Part shown: one piece after another, positions 34,008 to 43,195 of the stretch
Layout of the letters: every line of letters begins with the position of its first letter
Numbering within the stretch: position 1 is the first letter of the stretch
Assembly (NCBI GenBank): GCA_028280965.1
Contig: JANQKT010000087.1
Location: 1-64,000, forward strand
DNA: 64,000 nt
Direction: 5' to 3'
Source of the DNA: Phycisphaeraceae bacterium
Lineage (GTDB): Bacteria > Planctomycetota > Phycisphaerae > Phycisphaerales > Phycisphaeraceae
The notes under the pieces: generated by a model
The model's database searches: none
What the model saw: the letters and a program-made list of their open reading frames with translations, nothing else
Told to the model about the DNA's origin: nothing
Made by a program: the position numbers and the translations under genes

Positions 34008-34456
34008 ATGCTGCCCACACTGCTTCGACGCTCACGCCCAGTCACCCCCACCGTCGTTTTCCCCCATCAAGTGGAGGAGGTGTTTGATCATTTCTGGACT
34101 TCTGGAACGGCAATGGAACGAGCGGAGCAGGCGAGACCGCCGCCTACCCCGTCGAAATCCGTGAATCGGAGGGTAAGATACTCGTTGATGCCGAACTGCC
34201 GGGCTTCAAGAAGGAAGAGGTGAAAGTCACGCTTGAAAGAGGCGTGCTCAACATCACCGCCGAGCATCGGGAGGAGACGAAGAAAGACGGCACCGAGTAC
34301 CTCAATGAGCGCAACTACCGCCGGATCCAACGAGCGTTCACCCTGCCCAGCGAGGTGGATGAGTCCCAGGTTGACGCGGACCTGGAGGACGGCGTCCTGT
34401 GCCTCACACTCCAGAAGAGCAAGGAAAGCACCCCACGCCAGATCGCAATCAAATAG
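34008..34456 (+). pseudogene. Hsp20-type small heat-shock protein gene, frameshifted by an 8-bp duplication
   Basis: The start has a good CAGGAG 7 nt before the ATG at 34008 and reads MLPTLLRRSRPVTP through VEEVFDHFW. The frame is then lost, and the alpha-crystallin domain continues in another frame (AYPVEIRESEGKILVDAEL through LEDGVLCLTLQKSKEST) to a stop at 34456. At the break the unit TTCTGGAC (34092-34099) is followed by TTCTGGAA (34100-34107). Removing 8 bp joins the frames as FDHFWNGNGTSGAGE, a normal Hsp20 linker. The chaperone, which binds unfolding proteins, would not be made unless slippage restores the frame. Confidence 0.88.
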
Positions 34457-34689
34457 GCCCAAGGCGTGAGCGCTTGCACGGGTGCTCGCGCAGCGCCCGG
34501 GCGGTTAGCGGCCTGCACCGCGGGGGGTGACGCGCTGCAAACAGTTCGGCGGGGGTGCTGGATCCGACAACACGCCCTGCCCACCATGCAGATTTCGCCG
34601 ATCGCCCCCCAGCGAAGGGCCGCCGCCGCTGACCGTGCCGGGCCTTATCAAACATCATTCAACAGAATTCGATTAACGACGAGAACAAG
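34457..34689. other. Gene-free interval before a pseudogene
   Basis: No gene is visible. It may include the lost N-terminal part of the dehydrogenase that follows, but I cannot recognise it. Confidence 0.3.
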
Positions 34690-35348
34690 CGAAATCATCT
34701 TGGCACCGGTACCCGAAGGGCTAACTGACGAACAGGTGCTCATGCGCCCGACATCATATCGACAGGGTCTGCGGGGGCCGAGCCGGGAATATCAAGATCG
34801 GGGGCAACGTTGCAATCTTCGCACAGGGATCGATCGGCCTTTGCGCCACCGCCGACGCGAAGCTCTGTGGTGCAACAACTGTCATCACGGTCGAGACAGC
34901 GGCTGAACACATCGTGATGTCCAAGCGGATCGGTGCCGACCTAGTGATCGACTTCAGCAAAGCCGACCCCGTCGAGGCCATCATGGGAGCAACGGATGGG
35001 CGTGGGGGTCGATGTAGCGATTGAAGCCCTCGGATCACAATCAACCTTTGAAAGCTGTCTCGAGGTGTTATAGCCTGGCGGAACTCTCTCAAGCTTTGGC
35101 GCCTGTTCCGATGGCCTCACCATCCGCTTTCCGCGTTCCATGCCGGTTTAGGCGACCACAACATCGTCACCTCCCTGTGCCCCGGCGGCAAAGAACGGAT
35201 GCGCCGTCTGATGAATGTCGTCGCCTCGGACCGGGTTGATCTCAGAGACCTGGTCACTCATCGCTATCCATTGGACCGGACCGAAGAGGCTTATGAGCAC
35301 TTCGCAAGCCAGCGGGACGGGGTCTTGAAAATCGCAATCACACCTTAG
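34690..35348 (+). pseudogene. Zinc-type secondary alcohol dehydrogenase pseudogene
   Basis: Frames in succession read APVPEGLTDEQVLM, then IKIGGNVAIFAQGSIGLCATA, then VDVAIEALGSQSTFESCLEVL, then CPGGKERMRRLMNVV, ending with VLKIAITP and a stop. This is the NAD(P)-domain half of a butanol/isopropanol-type dehydrogenase (clostridial ADH family). At least three frameshifts and one in-frame TAG (after CLEVL) interrupt it, and the N-terminal catalytic half is missing. It was once a second alcohol dehydrogenase in the stress cluster. Confidence 0.85.
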
Positions 35349-35525
35349 AGGCGATATACTAAGTTCAAGACCAATCAGCACTAGGATTAAATATGTTAAC
35401 GCCTCGAAACGAATCGCGAGAGCGGCCCGATCTCGCGTCTAGCGACAGAACGGACAACCTTTCCAGCGAGTCCGACTTGCCTGGCAGAACAGCATATGGG
35501 GTAAGAACTAAACCGAAGAATTGCC

Positions 35526-36527
35526 ATGAAAATAGCTGTATTCAGTACCAAATCCTACGACCAGCACTTTCTCGAAGCTGCAAACCAAGCATACAAGCAT
35601 ACCCTTACGTTCTTTGAGCCCAGGCTCCGCCCACATACTACAACGTTAGCTGAAGGCTACACCGGTGTATGCGTCTTTGTTAACGATCAACTCGATAGCG
35701 AGGTTATCAGCCTGCTCGCCGACCGGGGTATCCAGCTCATCGCGCTGCGTTGCTCGGGATACAACAACGTCGATCTGGATGCCGCGGACCGACATAATAT
35801 GGCGGTGGTGCGTGTGCCGGCCTATTCCCCTTACGCCGTCGCCGAGCACACGCTCGCGCTTATACTCTCGCTCAATCGAAAAGTACACCGCGCGTACAAC
35901 AGAGTGCGAGAAGGAAATTTCGCCATTGATGGTCTGCTTGGATTTGACCTGCATGAGAAAACCGTGGGTGTTGTCGGGACAGGGCGTATCGGCAGTCTTG
36001 TGACACAGCTTTTGAGCGGATTCGGCTGCCGGGTATTGGCCTACGATAGTGTCCCGAATTCAGTCTGCCAGTCTCGCGGAGTCGAGTATGTCAAACTCGA
36101 CACGCTTATCCAAGATTCGCAGATTATTACACTGCATTGCCCGTTGACGCCGCAAACTCATCACATGATCTCGACACGGACGATCGAGCGAATGAAGCCA
36201 GGCACCATGCTGGTTAACACGAGCCGTGGCGCACTAATCGACGCGCCAGCCATTATTGCAGGACTGAAGTCGGGCCAGATCGGGTCGATAGCGATGGATG
36301 TGTACGAAGAAGAGGCGGATTTCTTCTTTGAAGACCTCTCCGATGAAGTGATCCTCGATGATGTGCTTGCCCGGCTATTGACATTCCCCAATGTTCTCAT
36401 CACTGCCCACCAGGCGTTTTTCACCCAGGAAGCCATGAAAAACATTGCTGAAACCACGCTCTCAAATATCAATAGTTTTGAGAAGGGTTGCATTGATGCG
36501 GGCAACTGCCTCACCCCGACCGCTTAA
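35526..36527 (+). CDS. ldhA: D-lactate dehydrogenase (2-hydroxyacid dehydrogenase family)
   Basis: This 333-residue NAD-dependent enzyme reduces pyruvate to D-lactate in fermentation. It has GTGRIG in the nucleotide-binding domain, [14 protein letters not shown] and the catalytic Arg in NTSRGALID. The Glu is in the [11 protein letters not shown] segment and the His in ITAHQAFFT. This FFFED/AHQAF layout is specific to LdhA-type D-lactate dehydrogenases and not to other hydroxyacid members. All catalytic residues are intact. It is somewhat lower in GC than the surrounding genes. It is the last intact gene before the third att-like copy. Confidence 0.95.
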   Translation: MKIAVFSTKSYDQHFLEAANQAYKHTLTFFEPRLRPHTTTLAEGYTGVCVFVNDQLDSEVISLLADRGIQLIALRCSGYNNVDLDAADRHNMAVVRVPAYSPYAVAEHTLALILSLNRKVHRAYNRVREGNFAIDGLLGFDLHEKTVGVVGTGRIGSLVTQLLSGFGCRVLAYDSVPNSVCQSRGVEYVKLDTLIQDSQIITLHCPLTPQTHHMISTRTIERMKPGTMLVNTSRGALIDAPAIIAGLKSGQIGSIAMDVYEEEADFFFEDLSDEVILDDVLARLLTFPNVLITAHQAFFTQEAMKNIAETTLSNINSFEKGCIDAGNCLTPTA

Positions 36528-36876
36528 CCCGGTGTTGCATTAGAAGGGGCTCGACCTATCCCGCATTGCAGGAACGCGACCAATCCCCCCTTCGCTTGGC
36601 TGTTTCGCCCTGGCAGGCCGCTGCAAAACAAAACCCCCGCCCCCGCGCTACGATGTCAGCTCCCGCACGGAGCCCTTTATCATGTGTGGTAAGCTCGATC
36701 CCAGACCGTCTTTCTATGCGATCGACCTGTGAAGACCGCATCCGGGCCAACCACCCGCTAGGGAGTCGATCTGGGACGACTTAGGACGATTGATCGACCC
36801 GGCTTCAGAACAAGACTAATTCGTAATTTCTTGTTAAAGAATAATTTATGGATTCTTTGGGTCGAGCCTCGTTTCC
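36528..36876. other. Gene-free right end of the second island segment
   Basis: No gene is visible. The last ~50 nt (36821-36860) are AT-rich (for example TTCTTGTTAAAGAATAATTT), like the stretch before the second att-like copy. Confidence 0.45.
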
Positions 36877-36964
36877 TTTGAGAGCAGGAAGTCGTCGGTT
36901 CAAATCCGGCCGCCCGGGTTGTTTCAAACCCATGTCAGGGTCGCGACTTGGCGACAACCCGCCG
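36877..36964 (+). repeat. att-like direct repeat, copy 3 (3' half of tRNA-Pro plus downstream flank)
   Basis: The first 44 nt match 15767-15810 with 3 mismatches. The next 44 nt (36921-36964) match 15811-15854 at about 84%. No tRNA 5' half is present. It marks the right border of the island region. Confidence 0.88.
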
Positions 36965-36965
36965 C

Positions 36966-37060
36966 ATGGCCCGCACCGAACTATTCCGCGATTACGTGTG
37001 CACATCGCTTCGGGGTGCGCTGTTGTTACGCTAAGCGACAGCGCCACCGGCAAGCGCTAA
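36966..37060 (+). pseudogene. Integrase N-terminal remnant
   Basis: After ATGGC the sequence shifts frame and reads PRLRVHIASGCAVVTLSDSATGKR, then a stop. It parallels VPRLRHHKASGRAVVTLSDRATGKRR in the decayed integrase at 15925. It sits at a similar distance after an att-like copy. Only the first ~30 residues are left; modA begins 16 nt later. Confidence 0.8.
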
Positions 37061-37075
37061 ACCCCTACCGACACC

Positions 37076-38014
37076 ATGACCGGCCGACTACCCGCCAGAC
37101 CGACCACCCCGCGCCGAGCGGGCACAGCGAACCCCGTGTTGCTGCTCGGCGTCGTTTCGATCGTTGTGGTCTCGCTGCTCATCGTTTCGTGCCTGATGCT
37201 GCGTGGTGAGGTGGCGCTGATCGGCGACGCGGGCGGGAGCGGCGCGGGCACGGCCGACCGGCCGTTGCGGGTCTATTGCGCGGCAGGCCTGCGCGAGCCG
37301 ACCGAAACCATCCTCAGGCAGTACGCCGACGCGTACAGCGTCAAGGCCGAGCTGCACACCAACGGTTCGGGCGCGCTGTTCGGCCAGGTCCGCGCCGAGG
37401 CCGAGCAGGGCGGCGGGCCGGATTTGTATATCACCGCAGAGGAAGCCTGGGCAACGCGGGGCCGGGAACTCGGCCTGCTGCGCGAGGTGATCCCGATCGG
37501 GACGCAGCGGCCGGTGCTGATCGTCCAGCCGGGCAACCCCAAGGACATCCGTTCGCTGCGCGACCTGGTCTCGCCGGAGCGCGAGGTCGCGTTTGGTATC
37601 GCCAACGAGGGCGCCGCGATCGGTGTGAGGACCCGCCTGATCGCGGACGCGATGGGCATCCGCGAGCCGATCGAGGCCATGCGCAAGACCGAGCAGGAGA
37701 CGGTTGTCGCGCTCGCCAGCGCGGTCGCACTCCGATCGCTCGACGCCGCGGTGGTCTGGGACACGACCGCCTTCCTGACGCCGGGTGTGGAGGTCGTGCC
37801 GCCCGATCCGCAAGAGGCCGAAGCGTTTGGGCTCGGCACCAGTCGGATTAGCATCTGCATCACCGCGTCTTGTGACCGCCCCGCCGCCGCGATGAAACTC
37901 GCCCGCTTCCTCAGCGCCCCTGACAACGGCTTGCGCGTTTATTCGGAAGCCGGTATTGCCGTTCAGGCCGCTGCGCCCGGCCTGCACGATGCGGGCACCG
38001 ACCGATCCCATTGA
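37076..38014 (+). CDS. modA: Molybdate ABC transporter substrate-binding protein
   Basis: This 312-residue protein has a long basic head and a membrane anchor (PVLLLGVVSIVVVSLLIVSCLML), then a periplasmic binding domain with LRVYCAAGLREPTETILRQYADAY, GSGALFGQVRAEAEQGGGPDLYITAEE, and KDIRSLRDLVSPE. It resembles ModA-type oxyanion binders. Tungstate cannot be excluded. The ATG at 37076 follows the integrase remnant directly, so this operon begins right at the island border. The next gene (modB) starts 4 nt after its stop. Confidence 0.85.
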   Translation: MTGRLPARPTTPRRAGTANPVLLLGVVSIVVVSLLIVSCLMLRGEVALIGDAGGSGAGTADRPLRVYCAAGLREPTETILRQYADAYSVKAELHTNGSGALFGQVRAEAEQGGGPDLYITAEEAWATRGRELGLLREVIPIGTQRPVLIVQPGNPKDIRSLRDLVSPEREVAFGIANEGAAIGVRTRLIADAMGIREPIEAMRKTEQETVVALASAVALRSLDAAVVWDTTAFLTPGVEVVPPDPQEAEAFGLGTSRISICITASCDRPAAAMKLARFLSAPDNGLRVYSEAGIAVQAAAPGLHDAGTDRSH

Positions 38015-38018
38015 TCAC

Positions 38019-38882
38019 ATGCGACATGATCAAGCCAACCCGGCCCCCGAACGACGCGTGCGCGGCGACGCCCCCTTCCTCGGGGCGATGGTCGCGGTCG
38101 GCCTGGTCTATGTCGCGCTGATCGTGGCGATGCTCGTCGCGGACGCGAGCTTCACCTCCATCGGCGCAATCCGTGACGCATTGAATGACCCGAACATCCG
38201 CTTCTCGATCGGCCTGAGCCTGATCACCTGCACGATCGCGGCGGTCCTGTCGGTCTGGGTCGCTGTGCCGATCGGCTACCTGATGTCGCGTTTTTCGTTC
38301 CGCGGCAAGGCGGTCATCGACACGGTGCTGGACATCCCCATCGTCCTGCCGCCGCTGGTCGTGGGGATCTCGCTGCTGGTTCTTTTTCAGACCCCGCCGG
38401 GGCGGTGGCTGGATGGCGTGTTCCACAGCATGATGAACGCGCTGGGGTTTGATTCGATCCGCGGGATCACGTACGAGGTGCCCGCGGTCGTGCTTGCGCA
38501 GTTCACCGTCGCCGCCGCGTTCGCCACGCGCACGATGCGGGTCGCGTTCGACCAGATCGACCCGCGGCCCGAGCGCATCGCGATGACCCTGGGCGCGGGC
38601 CACGCGACCGCCTTCTCGCGCATCGCCCTGCCGCAGGCGTACCGGGGGATGACCGCCGCGTTCACCCTCGCCTGGGCGCGGGCGCTGGGCGAGTTCGGGC
38701 CGATCCTCATCTTCGCCGGCACGACGCGGTTGAAGACGGAGGTGCTGTCCACCAGTGTTTATCTCGAGTTCTCGACCGGCGACATCGAGCAGGCCGTCGC
38801 CGTGTCGATGATCATGGTCGCGCTGGCGATGGTCGTGCTGCTGCTGACCCGGCTGATCGGTTTCGGCAAGGGGGCGGTGTGA
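38019..38882 (+). CDS. modB: Molybdate ABC transporter permease
   Basis: This 287-residue inner-membrane protein has about six helices and the conserved permease loop EFGPILIFAGTTRLKTEVL preceded by WARALG, which docks to the ATPase. The EAA-like segment reads RIALPQAYRGMTAAFTLAWARALGE. The ATG at 38019 is preferred over 37989, as it lies just after the modA stop; neither has a strong Shine-Dalgarno site. It overlaps modC by TGATG. Confidence 0.87.
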   Translation: MRHDQANPAPERRVRGDAPFLGAMVAVGLVYVALIVAMLVADASFTSIGAIRDALNDPNIRFSIGLSLITCTIAAVLSVWVAVPIGYLMSRFSFRGKAVIDTVLDIPIVLPPLVVGISLLVLFQTPPGRWLDGVFHSMMNALGFDSIRGITYEVPAVVLAQFTVAAAFATRTMRVAFDQIDPRPERIAMTLGAGHATAFSRIALPQAYRGMTAAFTLAWARALGEFGPILIFAGTTRLKTEVLSTSVYLEFSTGDIEQAVAVSMIMVALAMVVLLLTRLIGFGKGAV

Positions 38883-39529
38883 TGATCGAGCTCAGGGGCA
38901 TCACGATCCGCGTCCCGGGCTTTGAGCTGCGCGATATCGGTTTTGAGGTCGATCAGGGCGCGTACGCAACGCTGATGGGCCCGACCGGCTGCGGCAAGAC
39001 CTCGATCCTCGAGGTCATCTGCGGGATCCGCAAGCCACAGGCCGGGCGGGTCTCTATCAACGGCGAAGACGTCACGAAGCGGAAGCCCGGCGAGCGCGGG
39101 ATCGGCTACGTCCCGCAGGACGGCGCGCTGTTCCCGACGATGACCGTGCGGGACCAGATCGCGTTCGCGATGAGCCTCCGCCGATGGGATAAGAAGAAAC
39201 AGCAGCGACGCCTCGATGACTTATCCGAACTGCTTCGTATCGGCCACCTGCTCAAGCGCAAGCCGCACGGCCTGTCCGGCGGCGAGGAGCAGCGCGTCGC
39301 GCTGGGCCGCGCCCTGGCGTTCTACCCGCGGGTCCTGCTGCTCGACGAGCCGCTGAGCGCCATCGATGAAGCAACCCGCGGGCAGATGATCGATCTGCTT
39401 AAGCAGGTGCGCGAGCACGAAGGCATCACGACACTCCATGTCACGCACAGCTCAAGCGAGGCCCGCGCGTTGGCCGGTCAAGCACTGCGGCTGCAAAACG
39501 GTATGGTCGTCAATGCCTCAGCCGAGTAA
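38882..39529 (+). CDS. modC: Molybdate ABC transporter ATP-binding protein, short form
   Basis: This 215-residue ATPase has Walker A GPTGCGKTS, signature LSGGEEQRVALGRALAFYP, Walker B LLLDEPLSAID and the switch His in HVTHSSSEA. It lacks the C-terminal molybdate-binding (MOP/TOBE) domain of long ModC proteins. The ATG at 38882 overlaps the modB stop (TGATG); a GTG at 38879 is the alternative. Two hairpins follow the stop. Confidence 0.88.
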   Translation: MIELRGITIRVPGFELRDIGFEVDQGAYATLMGPTGCGKTSILEVICGIRKPQAGRVSINGEDVTKRKPGERGIGYVPQDGALFPTMTVRDQIAFAMSLRRWDKKKQQRRLDDLSELLRIGHLLKRKPHGLSGGEEQRVALGRALAFYPRVLLLDEPLSAIDEATRGQMIDLLKQVREHEGITTLHVTHSSSEARALAGQALRLQNGMVVNASAE

Positions 39530-39548
39530 TACCGGTGAGCGTAAGCAA

Positions 39549-39582
39549 GGGGCGGTCCCTCTTATGTAGAGGGACCGTCCCC
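39549..39582. terminator. Hairpin after modC
   Basis: Arms 39549-39562 and 39568-39582 pair (GGGGCGGTCCCTCT and its complement with one bulged A). It lies 19 nt after the modC stop, between convergent genes. Confidence 0.65.
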
Positions 39583-39608
39583 CTCTCTCGCCAATCGATT
39601 GAGAAAAG

Positions 39609-39638
39609 GGACAGCCCCTCTGTTGAGAGGGGCTGTCC
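39609..39638. terminator. Perfect hairpin between convergent genes
   Basis: A 13-bp perfect stem (39609-39621 with 39626-39638) has a GTTG loop. It could serve the minus-strand PEP-CTERM gene (stop at 39674) and modC. Confidence 0.7.
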
Positions 39639-39673
39639 TGTGTTGAATCGGCGATCAAGATGTAGCCACGGCT

Positions 39674-42600
39674 TTACGCGCGTCGCCGGCGGAGCAGGCC
39701 GATGCCGCCGAGGGCGAGCAGTGCCAGCGAGGTCGGCTCGGGCACGGTCGCCGGGGCGCCGGGGCCGGTGAAGGCGGCGAAGAACAGGCCGTAGTCGGCG
39801 TCGTCCACGTCGCCGTCGCCGTCGAGGTCGGCGTTGGGGTTGGACGACGGGCCGGAGCCGGGGCCGGTGAAGGCGGCGAAGGCCAGGCCGTAGTCGGCGT
39901 CGTCCACGTCGCCGTCCACATCGAGGTCGCCCTGGAGCGTGGAGGTGACGATCACGTCGTCGGCGGTGTAGGTCACGACGAGCGCGAGGCCCGGCGCGTA
40001 CTGCCCGCCGCTGATCGACTCGAAGGCGCCGATGATGCCGTTGCTGTTAACAACGGTGAAGCTGTCGAGCATCGCCGGGGCGAACCCGCCGGTGAGGGTG
40101 AGCGCGATCTCGCCGGCGAGATCGGCGTTACCGTCCACGAACAGGCGGTCGAACTGGCCGATGCTCGTGCCGCCGATGTCGATGTTCAGCGTGCCATCGG
40201 TGGTCTGGATGTAGTCGGCGACATCGCCGCGGGCCGCGCTTGAGCCGCCGCCGAGTTCGAGGTCGCCGCGGTTCTCGACGAGCACATCTGCGTCCGCGGT
40301 GTTGAGCAGCAGCAGGTCCCGGCCGGTGTTGTTGATCAGCCGGCCTGCACCGCTGAACGTCGCGCCCGACTGGATCTGCGTCGTGTTGTTGTCCAGCAGC
40401 AGGTTGCTGTTGAGCGTGGTATTGCTGGTGCTCTCGAAGTCAGCCAAACCATTGATGTTCAGGGTGTTCTCGGAATTATTTGAGACAACCGTGCCGCCGA
40501 TGTCGGTCGAGTTGGTGGACTGGAAGGTGCCGCCGTTGCTCAGGTTCAGGTTGGACCCGGCCTGGAACTCGAGCTCGAAGGTGTCGGCGAAGACGGTGCC
40601 GCCGTTGATGGCATCGACCGTGCCGTTGAAGAAGAAGGTGCCGCTGTCATCGATGCGCAGCACGCTGCCCGCGGTGCTGGCGCGGAGGACGCCGTCGTTG
40701 GCGGCGCCGTCCCAGTCGCTGAGGGTGTTGGTGAAGCTGAGCGTGCCGCCGTTGTCGGCGTCGAGCCGGGTGTTGTTGACGACCTGCGCGGTGACCAGGC
40801 CCCGGCCCTCGATGCCGCTGATCTCGTCGTTGGTGATGAGCGAGCCGCTGATGGTGCCGCCCTCGAGCCGGACGATGCTGGCCGGCGCGGTGTTCCAGGG
40901 GTTGGTGAAGTTGAGCGTGCCGCCGGTGACGGTGCCGATCGTGCTGACATCGATCAGCGTGCCGCCGACGTTGAGCGTCCCGCCATCGGCGATCAGGTCG
41001 GACGATCCGTCGAAGTCGATGTTGGCGTTGATCGTGCCGTGGCCGTAGAGCGCCCGGTTGGAGGCGGCGGACAGCTCGCCGCCGCCGCCGATGAACCCGC
41101 CCTCGATGCGGTTGGTGGTGTTCTGGTCGCCGCCGTTGAGCCGGAGGTTGGCCGCGGCGTCGGCGAAGGTGATGTTCGCTGTGGAGCCGATGATCAGCCG
41201 GGCGTCGGTCTGGGACAGGCCGTCGACGATCATGTCGCCGTTGAACTCGACCGCGTTGCCGGTAAGGAAGGTGGTGAAGGTGCCGCCGCCGTTGACATCC
41301 ATGATACCGGCGTCGTTGAAGGCCCAGGTGTCGTTGGGGTTGTCGAGGTTGACGTTGAGCTGGCCGCCGATGTTCGCGTTGATCGTCATAACGGTCGTGT
41401 CGAAGACCGGGAAGGCGACGGATCGGCCGTAGCTGTCCATCTGCGCGGCGTTGATATTCAAGGGCGCGTTCATGGTGAAGTCGGGCGCGCTGAAGGCGAT
41501 GACCAGGGCGCCGCCGCCGTCGAGCCCGACGGTCCCGCCGCTGAAGTTGAGCGTGGTTTCTTCGTTGACGATGCCGCCGTTGAAGTGTATGTCGCCCGGC
41601 CCGTCGAACGTCGCGTTCGCGCCGCCGTTGACGCTGTTGAACGTCGAGAAGCCCTGGACGGCGAGGGTGGCGCCGTTGGAGACGTTGACGTCCGCGTCCG
41701 AGTTCCAGACCACGGGCGCAAAGATGACCGACGAGCCGGTGCCGGTGACGTTGACGTCCGCGTCGTTGGCGCCCGAGTCAGCGCCGATGTGGATCGTGCT
41801 GCCCGAGACCGACGGGTCGGCGGCGCCGGAGTTGTTCAGGTTCAGCTGCCGGTCCATGACCCACACGTTGTCGGTCACGTTCAGCTGCAGCCGGCCGCTG
41901 TTGAGGTTGAAGTAGCCGTCGAAGCGGTCGTTGCCCTCGAACGAGTCGAGGTTGAAGTCGGCCAGGGCGCCGTCCTCGATCGTGATGACGTTGGTGGACG
42001 CCCCGCTGCCGTCGAAGTCCATGTCGGCGTCGTTGATCACCAGGGTGTTGCCGGCGGTGACGGTCATGCTCGCGTTCACGCCGTTCATCTGGAAGTCGGT
42101 GCCGGCGTTGATCGTGGCGTCGTTGTTGAAGACGATCAGGCCCGAGTTGTTGATCGTCCCGCCGTCCGCGGTGAACGGCGCATCGAACTGGAGCGTGCCA
42201 TCGCTATCGATGACGTTGATCGTCGTGGCCGCCCCGGCCATCGTGATCTCCCCGCCCTGGAGGTAGGCGACATCGGCGGGGACGTCTGGGATAAAGAACG
42301 GCAGCGCCTGGCCGGGGATAAACCCGTTCTCAACATTCATCGTGCCGTCAAATGTCCAGGCATCCTCGATGTCGAGCGTCGAGTTGTGGCCAAGGTCGAT
42401 CGTGCCGTCAAAGGCGTCGCTGAGTTCAACATCGATGTTGAGCGTCTGGTTGCGCTGGATATCGACCGCGCCCGAGCCGAGCACGCCGTCGAGGTCGATC
42501 CGCGCTTCGGTATCCTGGGCCTCGAGCGTCAGGGTCTGCGCTGCCGGGACCCCGCCGATGATGATGAACAGGTCGTTGACGTTGCCCGGCCGGATGACGC

Positions 42601-43195
42601 CGTCGTTGCTGAAGACCGTCGTGGCCGAGCCGAGCCCGTCGTTGTTGCGGATCGTGCCGTTGCCGAACAGCGTCCCGCCGGAATTGATATCGAACACGCC
42701 GACGTTGCCGAGGGCGGGGTCGTTGAACACCGTGCGGTTCGCGTTGGAGTAGGTCGCCCCGCTGTTGACCGTGATGTTGTAGGCCGCGACCGAGGTAAAC
42801 GGCAGGGCCCCGATGTCGTCCTGCCCGGCGCGGAGGATGGTGCCGGCGCCCGACAGGCTGATCAAGCCGTTGACGTCAAGGAACTGGTCGGTGACATCGA
42901 CCTGCATGCTGTTGGACATCGTCAGCGACAGGATCTCGTTGTCGATGGTCATATCGACGACATTGTTGGTGTTGAAGATCGCGTCGTCATCGGGGTCCGG
43001 CTCATCAGCGGGGGTCCAGTTGAAGACGTCGGTGTCCCACGGGTCGTTGCCCCCGATCCAGGTCCGGACGGCCGCGTCCGCGGGCATCGCCGACCCGATC
43101 GCGACCGCCGCCAGCCCGCCCAGGCCCAGCAGCCGGTTTCTACCCCCCGCCCACATCGATTCGATCAGTGCCCGTCGTGTGTATCCCTTTCCCAT
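39674..43195 (-). CDS. Giant PEP-CTERM protein with beta-repeats and dockerin-like EF-hand repeats
   Basis: This 1173-residue exported protein has a twin-Arg-containing head (YTRRALIESMWAGGRNRLLGLGGLAAVAIGSAMPADAAV). About 1000 residues of beta-helix repeats rich in Gly, Asn, Asp and Thr follow. Near the C-terminus are two calcium-binding repeats of dockerin type (GDLDVDGDVDDADYGLAFAAFTGPG and DLDGDGDVDDADYGLFFAAFTGPG). The tail VPEPTSLALLALGGIGLLRRRRA is the sorting signal. The ATG at 43195 is preceded by GGGTATTGG; a TTG at 43201 is a poor alternative. Cohesin-type partners are not seen in this window. Confidence 0.88.
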   Translation of the reverse strand: MGKGYTRRALIESMWAGGRNRLLGLGGLAAVAIGSAMPADAAVRTWIGGNDPWDTDVFNWTPADEPDPDDDAIFNTNNVVDMTIDNEILSLTMSNSMQVDVTDQFLDVNGLISLSGAGTILRAGQDDIGALPFTSVAAYNITVNSGATYSNANRTVFNDPALGNVGVFDINSGGTLFGNGTIRNNDGLGSATTVFSNDGVIRPGNVNDLFIIIGGVPAAQTLTLEAQDTEARIDLDGVLGSGAVDIQRNQTLNIDVELSDAFDGTIDLGHNSTLDIEDAWTFDGTMNVENGFIPGQALPFFIPDVPADVAYLQGGEITMAGAATTINVIDSDGTLQFDAPFTADGGTINNSGLIVFNNDATINAGTDFQMNGVNASMTVTAGNTLVINDADMDFDGSGASTNVITIEDGALADFNLDSFEGNDRFDGYFNLNSGRLQLNVTDNVWVMDRQLNLNNSGAADPSVSGSTIHIGADSGANDADVNVTGTGSSVIFAPVVWNSDADVNVSNGATLAVQGFSTFNSVNGGANATFDGPGDIHFNGGIVNEETTLNFSGGTVGLDGGGALVIAFSAPDFTMNAPLNINAAQMDSYGRSVAFPVFDTTVMTINANIGGQLNVNLDNPNDTWAFNDAGIMDVNGGGTFTTFLTGNAVEFNGDMIVDGLSQTDARLIIGSTANITFADAAANLRLNGGDQNTTNRIEGGFIGGGGELSAASNRALYGHGTINANIDFDGSSDLIADGGTLNVGGTLIDVSTIGTVTGGTLNFTNPWNTAPASIVRLEGGTISGSLITNDEISGIEGRGLVTAQVVNNTRLDADNGGTLSFTNTLSDWDGAANDGVLRASTAGSVLRIDDSGTFFFNGTVDAINGGTVFADTFELEFQAGSNLNLSNGGTFQSTNSTDIGGTVVSNNSENTLNINGLADFESTSNTTLNSNLLLDNNTTQIQSGATFSGAGRLINNTGRDLLLLNTADADVLVENRGDLELGGGSSAARGDVADYIQTTDGTLNIDIGGTSIGQFDRLFVDGNADLAGEIALTLTGGFAPAMLDSFTVVNSNGIIGAFESISGGQYAPGLALVVTYTADDVIVTSTLQGDLDVDGDVDDADYGLAFAAFTGPGSGPSSNPNADLDGDGDVDDADYGLFFAAFTGPGAPATVPEPTSLALLALGGIGLLRRRRA

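Noticed and set aside
36877..36920. A third tRNA gene
   Set aside because: Same reason; the acceptor 3' strand also differs (CGCCCGG).
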